Of a stretch of 64,000 bases of DNA, positions 24,972 to 32,891 are shown one piece after another. The notes beneath the pieces were generated by a model. It saw only the letters and a program-made list of their open reading frames with translations, made no database searches and was not told the origin of the DNA. Numbering within the stretch: the stretch's first letter is position 1; each line of letters starts with the position of its first letter. A program made the position numbers and the translations under genes. This DNA is from Arthrobacter sp. Soil763 (GTDB lineage Bacteria; Actinomycetota; Actinomycetes; Actinomycetales; Micrococcaceae), in contig NZ_LMSH01000003.1 of NCBI RefSeq assembly GCF_001428365.1, positions 1-64,000 of the forward strand. The letters run 5' to 3'.

Positions 24972-26447
24972 ATGACTAACATCGCAGAAAAGACTGCAGA
25001 AGAAACCGTAGAAAAGGCACCGGAACAGGCCGCCCCCGGCGACACCCGCGTCGAACCCTCCCGGCGTCCCGACCGCCGCCGCCGTATCCTGCTGGTGACG
25101 GTAGCCGCGATCGCCGTCCTGGGTCTGGTCGCCCTCCTGTTCGGAGGTGGCCTGTTCAACCCCGCGGCCGCCCCTGACTCGGAGCCGACCATGACCGCCA
25201 CCCAGATCATCCCGCTCGTTATCCTCGTGGTGATGTTCGTCGTCGCCACCAAATGGCCGCTGAACATCGGCGTCATGGGGCTGGTGGCGTCCTTCGGCGT
25301 CGGCTACTTCATGCTCGGCATGAGCGACAAGGAAATCCTGGAGGAGTTCCCGGCCAGCATCGTCCTGACGATCATCGGCGTGACCTACTTCTTCAGCATG
25401 GCGCAGCGGAACGGGTCGATCGACATCATCGTCCAGACCTGCGTGCGCCTGGTCCGGGGCAAGACCATGCTGCTGCCCTGGGTGTTCTTCCTCCTGGCCG
25501 CGGCGCTGACCGCGCTGGGCACCTTCTCCCCCGCCGCGGTGGCGCTGCTGGCCCCGGCGGCCCTGGGCCTGGCGTACGAGTCGCGCATCCACCCGGTCCT
25601 GATGGGCGCCTTCGTGATCAACGGCGCCCACGCCGGCGGTTTCTCGCCGCTTTCCGTCGCCGGCGTCCTAGTGCACGACATCGCCCTGAAGAACGGCTTC
25701 CCCATCTCGCAGGGCTCGCTCTTCCTGGCCAGCTTCGCGCTGAACTTCATCCTCTCCGCGCTGACCATCGTGCTGTTCGGCCTGCTGGGCAAGCTGCGTG
25801 ACAAGCACGCCAACGAATACGCCGGGCTGGAGACGCCCCGCACCGGCCGCCCGAGCGGACAGCAGCTCTTCACCCTGGTCCTGATCGCCGCGATCCTCGT
25901 GTGCACGCTGGGCTTCCACATGCCGATCGGCTTCGTGGCCCTGTCCGCCGGCCTGCTGCTGGCGTTCGTCAACATTAAGGAACACAAGACGTTCATCGGC
26001 GGGGTGTCCTGGTCCACCGTGCTGCTGGTGGCCGGCATGATCACCTACGTGTCGCTGCTCCAGCATGTGGGCGTCATCGACACCCTCGCCGAGATGGCCC
26101 TGGCCCTGGGCGCGCCGCTGCTGATCGCCCTGGTGCTCTGCTACGTCATCGGCGTCGGTTCGGCCTTCGCGTCCTCGACGGCACTGCTCACCGCGTTTAT
26201 CCCGATGGCCGGGCCGCTGCTGGCCACCAGCTCGCTCAGCGCCTCCGGCACCGTCGCGGCCCTGGCCATCGCGGCCACCGTCGTGGACGTCTCCCCCTTC
26301 TCCACCGACGGCGCTCTGGTGGTGGCCAACGCCCGCGACAACGACCGCCAGCGCGTCTACCGCCAGCTCATGATGTACGCCGGCGGCGTGGTCCTGGTGG
26401 CTCCCGCGCTGGCCTGGGCGCTGCTGGTGCCGACCGGGGTTATGTAG
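24972..26447 (+). CDS. SLC13/MatC-type di- or tricarboxylate transporter
   Basis: A 491-residue membrane carrier. After a charged cytoplasmic N-terminus of about 40 residues come some 11-12 hydrophobic segments. The two halves carry related motifs: GTFSPAAVALLAPAALG, GAFVINGAHAGGFSPLSVAG and, in the second half, FASSTALLTAFIPMAGPL and DVSPFSTDGALVV, the re-entrant loop type of ion-transporter superfamily dicarboxylate carriers. GAGGAG lies before the ATG. It is cotranscribed with the prpF-like gene and ends at a terminator. Substrate probably a C4-C6 organic acid. Confidence 0.88.
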   Translation: MTNIAEKTAEETVEKAPEQAAPGDTRVEPSRRPDRRRRILLVTVAAIAVLGLVALLFGGGLFNPAAAPDSEPTMTATQIIPLVILVVMFVVATKWPLNIGVMGLVASFGVGYFMLGMSDKEILEEFPASIVLTIIGVTYFFSMAQRNGSIDIIVQTCVRLVRGKTMLLPWVFFLLAAALTALGTFSPAAVALLAPAALGLAYESRIHPVLMGAFVINGAHAGGFSPLSVAGVLVHDIALKNGFPISQGSLFLASFALNFILSALTIVLFGLLGKLRDKHANEYAGLETPRTGRPSGQQLFTLVLIAAILVCTLGFHMPIGFVALSAGLLLAFVNIKEHKTFIGGVSWSTVLLVAGMITYVSLLQHVGVIDTLAEMALALGAPLLIALVLCYVIGVGSAFASSTALLTAFIPMAGPLLATSSLSASGTVAALAIAATVVDVSPFSTDGALVVANARDNDRQRVYRQLMMYAGGVVLVAPALAWALLVPTGVM

Positions 26448-26465
26448 GGGGTCTGCTTAAGCGCC

Positions 26466-26500
26466 AAAGGCGGGCCGGCTTTCGTAGCCGGCCTGCCTTT
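26466..26500 (+). terminator. Rho-independent terminator after the transporter gene
   Basis: A 15-bp stem with one G-U pair (26466-26480 with 26486-26500), loop TTCGT, and a T-rich tail. It closes the prpF-transporter operon. Confidence 0.85.
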
Positions 26501-26503
26501 TGG

Positions 26504-26848
26504 TTTGCTGCGATCTTTGCGGAGTGGGTGGCGGGGCGTGCGGCGGCGACAGTATTCACTCGTGGAACTTCGGCCGCCGGGGCGTCCACCTGCACCGCCG
26601 TTCAAAGGAGCGGACGACGGCGGCCTCGTCCTCAGCGATGACGTCCACGCACACTTCGCCCTGGTGAAGGAGGGATTCGACGCGCGGCTGGGGCGGACGC
26701 CTGTGTCTCATGAGTCCTGACTTATATCCCTCGCCTCACCGAAAGCCCCACTGAACCCAGTAGGGGGCTGCGAGGCTGCGCCACGAGGATACTATTGGGG
26801 TCGCTACTACCGCTTATAGCGGATTTCCGTTTGGGGAGGGGACAAGAA
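26504..26848. other. Gap before the 437-residue unknown gene
   Basis: A plus-strand frame of about 70 codons at 26505-26720 has no good ribosome-binding site and no recognisable domain, so I do not call it. The region marks the change from GC-rich core to the less GC-rich island. A GGGGAGGGG ribosome-binding site for the next gene lies at 26834-26842. Confidence 0.45.
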
Positions 26849-28162
26849 GTGACCACAGAGACCAAGGCACTCGTGCCTGTATGGGCACTCGCAACCGAGT
26901 CCGTGAGCGTGTCGAACGTGCTCGGAGATGCGGGCATGACACCGGAGCGACTGGCTGAACTGAGAACCGTCCTGGCCGCGCTTGCAGATTCCCCTGTCGT
27001 CACTCTGGAAGCACATCCAATCTCCACCAAGCGCGATCGGAACGGCGGGATTGCGCTTCACGCAGCCAGTCCGCTCGCTAGGCAGCTAGCGGAGCTCGTC
27101 ACCAACACTGCAAGGGCCACAACTCCGACGGTAAACGTCGCAGAAACTGGTGACGTGCTCTACCGAATGGTGGTTCCTGCAAAGGTTGCCGCGCAGGTCG
27201 GCAAGGGGCTTGTTAACCCCATGGTTTCCAAGGCAGCTGCCGGCGGCATTCGAGGCGCGTTAGTCAACTCGGCCGGGACCACGGTAGCGCAAGCTTCGTT
27301 TGTGCCTGTTGCTGGAGGCGCCGCTGCTGCAGGTGCTGCTACCGGCTCGGCTGCAACCGCAGGTGTGGCAGTCGTCAGCGCCGGGGCGCTGACAGTTGCG
27401 GCGCCCCTTGTTCTGATGGCCGTCGCGGTCAGCGCGAGCGCCTACGCCGATCACCAACGACAGCAAGCGATCGAGCGGATTACAGACCTCCTGGAGCAGT
27501 TGCACGACGACAACCTCGACAGCGAGCGCAACGAACTGGATGCTTGTCCTGAAGCGATCGACAAGGCGACATCCGTCCTCCTCGACCAAGGCCGAGTCGG
27601 GCTATCGCTGGGACTTGACTCCGCATCGCACGCGATCAGCACGGCGATCGCAGCAACCCGGAGGCGACTCAAGAAGTGGCAAGCAGCGCTGGATGCGCTG
27701 CCCGAAGGGCCGGTCGAAGTAGGTGCGCTGGCGAAATCATTCCCCGGCTTCAATGAGGAGGGCGGCGTATTCCGCGCGCATCTGGAGGTTGCTCGACTCG
27801 CCATCGCCCTCAAACGAAGGGTACTGGTCCTTCAGGCAGTGGAACATGCTCAGCAGGACACGGACAATCCGTTCAAGAGCTTCATCGGGTCGTTGCGTGA
27901 CGACGAACGTGGCATCGACGAGCTGGAATCCGCCATCGCTTCAGTTCTACTTCGGCTGTCGGCTCTTGAGCTGAAGCGTGATGGAGGTTTCCGGATTCCC
28001 GCGTTCACCCCCGGCGAGGTCGACAACCTGCTCGTGGCCGCATATCGCCTTCGCTCAATCGGCGACGGCGTGACTACGGGATTCCACCAGGCTGACGTCG
28101 CGATTGAGATCGAACGAAGCAGGGACGGGTCGCTCGTAGTTTTCCCTGCGGCGGCTGCCTGA
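26849..28162 (+). CDS. Unknown 437-residue protein with a central hydrophobic hairpin
   Basis: Starts at GTG 26849, supported by a strong GGGGAGGGG site; an upstream TTG lacks one. Residues 1-130 are soluble. Residues about 150-200 are an unbroken Ala/Gly/Val-rich hydrophobic stretch long enough for two membrane passes. Residues 200-437 are helical and charged (QQAIERITDLLEQLHDDN, then AATRRRLKKWQAALDAL). I recognise similar proteins in actinobacteria but know no function. A soluble-helix, hydrophobic-hairpin, soluble-helix plan is seen in pore-forming or membrane-remodelling proteins; that reading is inference. The next gene encodes a small basic helical protein. Confidence 0.8.
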   Translation: MTTETKALVPVWALATESVSVSNVLGDAGMTPERLAELRTVLAALADSPVVTLEAHPISTKRDRNGGIALHAASPLARQLAELVTNTARATTPTVNVAETGDVLYRMVVPAKVAAQVGKGLVNPMVSKAAAGGIRGALVNSAGTTVAQASFVPVAGGAAAAGAATGSAATAGVAVVSAGALTVAAPLVLMAVAVSASAYADHQRQQAIERITDLLEQLHDDNLDSERNELDACPEAIDKATSVLLDQGRVGLSLGLDSASHAISTAIAATRRRLKKWQAALDALPEGPVEVGALAKSFPGFNEEGGVFRAHLEVARLAIALKRRVLVLQAVEHAQQDTDNPFKSFIGSLRDDERGIDELESAIASVLLRLSALELKRDGGFRIPAFTPGEVDNLLVAAYRLRSIGDGVTTGFHQADVAIEIERSRDGSLVVFPAAAA

Positions 28163-28291
28163 CCAGCTTTTCTGGTGGCTGGCTCGCCCCAACGTGCCGT
28201 GCGGGATTCCTCCTGCTCCCGGCCAGGCAGGGCAGCATCATCGCTCGGTGCTAACCTCGCTTGACGAAATACTGACGCTACGGAGAAAACT

Positions 28292-28519
28292 ATGTCTGGA
28301 AATGCTGAGAAAGCTGCCGCGCTATTGAAGAACAGCGGAGCCAAGGCAAAGGCCGCCGCTGGCAAGCTGCGCGATCTCGCCACGGACCCAGAAGTGCAAG
28401 CAAAAGTGAAAAAGGCTGCCGATGAAGGCAAGAAGGTCTACGACGCTGTAACAAGCCCGAAAGCTATGGAGTTCTACCGTCAGGCAGCGGAACTCATAAA
28501 AAAGACGCGGAAGAAGTGA
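28292..28519 (+). CDS. Small Lys/Ala-rich helical protein, 75 residues
   Basis: A 75-residue protein of alternating Ala, Lys and Glu (KAAALLKNSGAKAKAAAGKL) predicted by eye to be one or two amphipathic helices with a basic C-terminus (IKKTRKK). GGAGAAAACT precedes the ATG, so translation is well supported. It lies 130 bases after the 437-residue gene and may be functionally linked to it. It resembles small nucleoid-associated or late-embryogenesis-like helices in composition, but I assign no function. Confidence 0.7.
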   Translation: MSGNAEKAAALLKNSGAKAKAAAGKLRDLATDPEVQAKVKKAADEGKKVYDAVTSPKAMEFYRQAAELIKKTRKK

Positions 28520-28874
28520 GCCCGAGCATGCTGTGGTTCGGCAGGCTCTTCGCTCGGCATCGCGTATCGGCGCGGTAACCCTAAGACGGCCAGACGGGGT
28601 TCGACGACGTGCTCCCCACCGCATCTCTTCCTTCCCGTCGGCTACCTTGGAGAGGGCTCGGGAGAACCCATCTCCAGGGGTCACCTAGCGCGCGTGGGGA
28701 CGCCGTAGGCGCCGCTCCGTTCGCAGCATTTGGCTGATCCTTCGCATAAGTGGTGCCTTGCGGTCGTCAAATTCAGATGTTATGTTGCCCAGACCTAAAT
28801 CTTCCCAAGACTCGTCCATGCCGCTTCCGCGGTTTGAACAATAGCGCGGAACTCAACTTTGAGAGAAGGCACGC
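28520..28874. other. Gap with a promoter for the 38-residue acidic protein gene
   Basis: No gene is supported between the 75-residue and 38-residue genes. The notable content is a good promoter at 28758-28786 annotated separately, leaving a leader of about 80 bases before the small gene. Confidence 0.5.
28758..28786 (+). promoter_or_regulatory. Sigma-70-type promoter upstream of the 38-residue gene
   Basis: TTGCGG (28758-28763) and TATGTT (28781-28786) separated by 17 bases match a housekeeping promoter. The expected transcript would start near 28793 and give an 80-base leader to the small acidic gene at 28875. Confidence 0.55.
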
Positions 28875-28991
28875 ATGTCCGATTCCATAGAGGACTGGTA
28901 TCTGAACGGCGAGGACGCGTCGATGGGTGATTCGCTCGATGATGAGTACGTGGAGTCGCAGGAACCCTGGGATCAGACGGAATTCGAGTAA
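28875..28991 (+). CDS. Tiny acidic protein, 38 residues
   Basis: An ATG at 28875 preceded by AGAAGG at ideal spacing opens a 38-codon frame ending at TAA 28989-28991. The product begins MSDSIEDWYLNGEDAS and ends WDQTEFE; 14 of 38 residues are Asp or Glu and there is no Lys or Arg. A promoter with 17-base spacing lies 90 bases upstream. Its size, charge and position just upstream of a helicase-nuclease gene recall small DNA mimics or antitoxins, but function is unknown. It could also be an uncharacterised regulatory peptide. Confidence 0.6.
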   Translation: MSDSIEDWYLNGEDASMGDSLDDEYVESQEPWDQTEFE

Positions 28992-29149
28992 GCCGCAGTT
29001 AGTGGTCCTGAACGAACTCCCTTCGGGACACAGCCCATATGCGACCATAGAGCGGCGAGACGACATCGTCGCCTACCATCGGAAGCGAGCGTCAGCTCCA
29101 ATCGTCCGTGAGCCACCTGGTGGCGGCCTGTCACTGTATTCTCGTCATT

Positions 29150-29470
29150 GTGAATGACGCACTATTTAATCTCGACGCAGAAGAAGTTCCCGGCCAAAGC
29201 GCGGGACCCTCCGAGCAACCCATTCGAGACGACCAAGTGCTCGCCATCCGCGAGGCGTTCACCGTCGCTGGGATCGAGAGCCAAGAACGTCGTCAGGAAG
29301 TCGCGCAAAGCTGTGTAGTGCGGCCCTTGGCCTCGCTTCGCGAACTCACAGCAGTCGAAGCCCATCGGGTTCTCAAGCGCATAAAGGGAAATGCTGCGGC
29401 CAAACCCCGAGCCGTCGGGGCATCTGACTGGGATCTTCGAGAAGAAGATACTTGGATCGATAAGCTCTAA
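29150..29470 (+). CDS. Small protein (106 residues) upstream of the UvrD-nuclease gene
   Basis: A probable leaderless gene: TATTCT (29137-29142) lies seven bases before GTG 29150, and there is no ribosome-binding site. The product has an acidic, flexible N-terminus followed by a helical module (VLAIREAFTVAGIESQERRQ ... RPLASLRELTAVEAHRVLKRI). That module resembles a roughly 45-residue helical segment I have seen at the tails of phage and actinobacterial recombination-related proteins, where it reads 'aGi.dr.eRl...s..vgR.v.S..dLT..EA..vi..l'. The function is unknown. The start could also lie 14 codons upstream at 29108. Confidence 0.55.
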   Translation: MNDALFNLDAEEVPGQSAGPSEQPIRDDQVLAIREAFTVAGIESQERRQEVAQSCVVRPLASLRELTAVEAHRVLKRIKGNAAAKPRAVGASDWDLREEDTWIDKL

Positions 29471-29873
29471 ATCGATTCGAGGATTTAGCCGAGTCAACCA
29501 ATGTGGGGCCGTATTCAGTCTTCCTGCCAACGAATCATCCTTTCGAAGCCCTTGCGGGGCATCCCTTTCCAAGGGTTCAGTCTGTTGCTCGGCTAATCCA
29601 CAGCAGGACTCGAGTCGACTCGGTTCCAATCCTTCCCGGCCGCAGGCCCGGCGACAAGTGCGCCGTCTCGTGCAACAGTGTTGCGGAGCCCGCCGGATGC
29701 GGAAAAGCTCCGAATTGCAGCACGCTGGCCCACAGGTGAGGCCGACGTCAGGCCGAACGGCCATGCAGCAGATAAGATCTGTCAAAGATTGTTCACAGAC
29801 TGCGATTGCCAACGACGAACGACGTCAACGATGATCCGGTCGCGTGGATTTACGGTCAAACAGGGGAAAATAC
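29471..29873. other. Gap upstream of the UvrD-nuclease gene
   Basis: Overlapping frames occur on both strands, but none has a ribosome-binding site or protein-like composition over its whole length, so no gene is called. The region may contain remnants of a lost gene and the promoter of the helicase gene. Confidence 0.4.
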
Positions 29874-32861
29874 GTGAAATTCAAGTGGGTCTCTTCGTCC
29901 AAGGAGAAAAAGGCAGCTACGCCTTCCCCGTTCAGTATCAGACCCACGACGCCGTCTTCGGCCAACGTCGGGTCCCCTCCGATCACACCTCCAGGGTCGG
30001 CGGCTGTCGTGCCGGCGAGAGCGCCCGAGTCCGTGATCCCGACACAGCCTGCTAAGTCCACTCCACTGGAAGCCGACGTACCAGTCACCGCTCCGAGCCG
30101 CCCCAAGCCGTCAACCGCGGAAATTCCGGAGCTCGAAGGAGACGCGGCCGCGGCTGTCGCACATCGAGGCAGCCATATCCAAATCATCGCTGCTGCCGGC
30201 TCCGGTAAGACAGAGGTGGTATCGCAGCGAGTCGCATCACTCCTGGCGGACGGTGAAGCTCCAGAGTCAATCGTGGCGTTTACGTTCACTGAGAAGGCCG
30301 CCGCGGAGCTCAAGGAGCGTATTCGCGAACGCGTGACGGCTATCCAAGGATCCGAGGCGACCGACAAGCTGGGTCGCCTGTTCGTCGGCACGATCCACGC
30401 CTACTGCTTTCGAACGCTCCAGACCTATGTCCCACGCTACGAGACGTACACACCATTGGACACAAACCAGCTGACCAACCTTCTATACCGCGAAAGCTTC
30501 AAGCTCGGCATCAAGAATTTGTCGGCCACGGGCCGCACCTTTCAAAGCATTGAAAAGTTTCAGCGAGGCGTAGACGTCCTCGAGAACGAGATGATCGACG
30601 TCAGTGCCCTGCCAGAAGATGACTTCAAGGCCGCTGTCACGGAGTACTACGCGATGCTCGACCGGTACCAGTTCATGTCCTTTGGCACCCAAATCGTCCG
30701 TGCTGTCGAGGCTCTGCAGGATCCCGAAATCCACGCGAAGGTCACTGAGCCGCTTCGGCATCTGATTGTTGACGAGTACCAGGACGTAAACCCGGCGCAA
30801 GAGTGCCTGATATCGCTTTTGGCGAAGCCATACGGCACTGCCGACATTGTCGTTGTCGGTGACGATGATCAAGCCATCTACCAGTGGCGGGGCTCAGCGG
30901 TCAAAAACATTGTGACTTTCGACGAGCGGTACCCCGCCGTCGAGCAGTTTCGCTTGCTGACGAATCGCCGGTCCCGTCCCGGCATCGTCGAACTCGCCAA
31001 CGCATTTGCCAAGACGGTTCCAGGGCGAATCGACAAGGAGATGCACCCTTTTCGTGAAGGTGTCGGACCGTCTGTCGCCTTCACCAGCAATCCCGGCACC
31101 GAGAACGATGAAGCGGAGGAGATCGCGAGGCAGATCCTCGAATTCCGCGAATTGGGCGTCGAGTACAAGGACATCGCCATTTTGGTACGAGGGAGGGCCG
31201 CTTACCCGGCGATTCTTGAGTCACTCGCAGCCCGCCGGATCCCGGTCCAACCAGGCGGACGCACCGGCCTCTTCGCTCAGCCCGAAGCAGAGGTTTTCGC
31301 GGCTACGTACGCTTGGATCGGAGAAATCGATTGGTCACCCGAGAAGTACGGCACCCCCCGGCAGGCGGTCACTCTGGACCGCCTATTAGATGACTACACA
31401 CGCATCTTCGGCTTGACGCCAGCGAGCTTCACCGCGTTGAAAGAGCGCCTGCTGAGCTGGAAGGTGAAGGCGCTGGCCAGCCAGTTTAACGAGAGCCTAG
31501 TCGGGGACTTCTACGTTCTCGTGGAGATGCTCGGCGTGAATCGGTGGGACCTCACCGAAAGTCTGACGCGGAACCGGCTAGGCACAATTGCACGTTTCAC
31601 TAACGTCCTGGCGGATTACGAGGGCGTCAGCTGGCGGGCCCGGAAGGACCCGAACAACCCCGGAGAGCAGGTCGGGGCCAGGAGCGGCGGGGAGTGGTTC
31701 TACAAGAACTTCGCGATCCTGCTCTCGAACTACGCGGTCGGGAGTTACAACGACTTCGCGGGCGAAGAGGATCTCTTCGAGGACGGAGTCGCACTCGGAA
31801 CTGTCCACGGAGCCAAGGGGCTCGAGTGGCCGGTCGTCTTCCTGCCCTCGCTGGTTAAGACGCGCTTCCCCTCCAGCAAGAGCGGCCAGAGCCAGGAATG
31901 GCCGCCGTCACTAGTCGGCAAATTCGACGTCGCACGCTACCAAGGCACCGACGCAGACGAACGCCGTCTCTTCTACGTCGCCATAACTCGAGCCCGCGAT
32001 GCCGTCCTCCTCTCAAGTCATGCGCGACAGAAGAGCGGCAGGACACGCAATGCTTCCGGGTACTTCGAGTACGCCCGCCAAGTCTTCACGAACCAAGGTG
32101 TGCCAACTTCGGTCTCCGGCAAGGGCGGCACAGCCAATTCCGAACTGTCGATCACCTATAGCGAACTGGCCGCATTCGACTCCTGCCCGCGAAGCTACAT
32201 GCTGAAGAATCAACTTGGCTTCATGCCGACGATCCAGGCGGAACTGGGATACGGCAACGCGGTTCACCACACCATGCGAGTGCTCGCGGAGAAAACGAAG
32301 GCCACCGGGACACTTCCAACCGAGTTGCAGATTAATCAACTGCTCGACTCTGAATTCTTCTTGCCATATGCCAACAAGGCTGGCCACAAAGAGATGCGCG
32401 AAAAGGCCCGCAAGCTAGTTCAGCGATACGTTACCGACCATCCGTCGGATCTCTTGCGCACGTGGGCCACGGAACGCCCATTCGAGCTCTACCTGGACGG
32501 CGTGGTCGTTTCCGGCCGGGCCGATGTGATCTACGACGAGCACGACGGCCAAGTCGGCAGTCTCGCAATCGTCGACTACAAGACTTCTACCGGCGAGCAG
32601 ACCAGCCCGCTGCAACTCCAGATTTATGCCGATGCCGGACGCCGCGAAGGACTCGACGTCTCCGCGGCATTCATTCACGACCTCGGCACGACCCAACGTT
32701 ATGACGTCGATGTCGATAAACGCGCCATTGCCAACGCCGAGGCCTCGGTCATCGCCACGGTAGAGAGCCTCAGGCGACGCGAGTACGAACCGAAGCCCGA
32801 GCGTACGAAGTGCCAAATGTGCGATGTCCGGCGGCTCTGTAACGCAGCGGGAGCCCGATAG
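29874..32861 (+). CDS. UvrD-type SF1A helicase fused to a Fe-S PD-(D/E)XK nuclease
   Basis: A 995-residue ATP-dependent DNA helicase-nuclease. GTG 29874 follows AGGGG at good spacing; an alternative GTG is ten codons upstream. Residues 10-95 are a Pro/Ser/Thr-rich, disordered extension. The helicase has Walker A GSGKT (109-113), VAFTFTEKAAAEL, DEYQD (300-304), QAIYQWRG, GTVHGAKGLEW and VAITRARD. The C-terminal quarter is a RecB/AddB-type nuclease with FDSCPRSY, GRADVIYDE ... IVDYKTS, and terminal CQMCDVRRLC. One early and three late cysteines match the 4Fe-4S staple of AddB-like nucleases. It probably resects DNA in repair or defence. It is convergent with the type III restriction genes. Confidence 0.93.
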   Translation: MKFKWVSSSKEKKAATPSPFSIRPTTPSSANVGSPPITPPGSAAVVPARAPESVIPTQPAKSTPLEADVPVTAPSRPKPSTAEIPELEGDAAAAVAHRGSHIQIIAAAGSGKTEVVSQRVASLLADGEAPESIVAFTFTEKAAAELKERIRERVTAIQGSEATDKLGRLFVGTIHAYCFRTLQTYVPRYETYTPLDTNQLTNLLYRESFKLGIKNLSATGRTFQSIEKFQRGVDVLENEMIDVSALPEDDFKAAVTEYYAMLDRYQFMSFGTQIVRAVEALQDPEIHAKVTEPLRHLIVDEYQDVNPAQECLISLLAKPYGTADIVVVGDDDQAIYQWRGSAVKNIVTFDERYPAVEQFRLLTNRRSRPGIVELANAFAKTVPGRIDKEMHPFREGVGPSVAFTSNPGTENDEAEEIARQILEFRELGVEYKDIAILVRGRAAYPAILESLAARRIPVQPGGRTGLFAQPEAEVFAATYAWIGEIDWSPEKYGTPRQAVTLDRLLDDYTRIFGLTPASFTALKERLLSWKVKALASQFNESLVGDFYVLVEMLGVNRWDLTESLTRNRLGTIARFTNVLADYEGVSWRARKDPNNPGEQVGARSGGEWFYKNFAILLSNYAVGSYNDFAGEEDLFEDGVALGTVHGAKGLEWPVVFLPSLVKTRFPSSKSGQSQEWPPSLVGKFDVARYQGTDADERRLFYVAITRARDAVLLSSHARQKSGRTRNASGYFEYARQVFTNQGVPTSVSGKGGTANSELSITYSELAAFDSCPRSYMLKNQLGFMPTIQAELGYGNAVHHTMRVLAEKTKATGTLPTELQINQLLDSEFFLPYANKAGHKEMREKARKLVQRYVTDHPSDLLRTWATERPFELYLDGVVVSGRADVIYDEHDGQVGSLAIVDYKTSTGEQTSPLQLQIYADAGRREGLDVSAAFIHDLGTTQRYDVDVDKRAIANAEASVIATVESLRRREYEPKPERTKCQMCDVRRLCNAAGAR

Positions 32862-32883
32862 CCCTGGGCCGGCTACCGGGCTC
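32851..32883. terminator. Hairpin between the convergent UvrD-nuclease and Res genes
   Basis: Stem GAGCCCG/CGGGCTC (7 bp) and inner TAGCC/GGCTA (5 bp) separated by an A-C mismatch, loop CTGGGCC. It overlaps the UvrD stop codon and ends eight bases before the Res stop codon, so it can act as a bidirectional terminator. There is no long T run. Confidence 0.6.
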
Positions 32884-32891
32884 CCCCACCA

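Noticed and set aside
29590-29660. GGTTCCAATCC resembling a tRNA T-loop in the gap before the UvrD-nuclease gene
   Set aside because: The loop does not match the TTCRA consensus and no cloverleaf can be drawn around it.
29162-29834. Long frames on both strands across the gap before the UvrD-nuclease gene
   Set aside because: The minus-strand one overlaps the better supported 106-residue gene, and both have cysteine- and arginine-rich translations typical of shadow frames.
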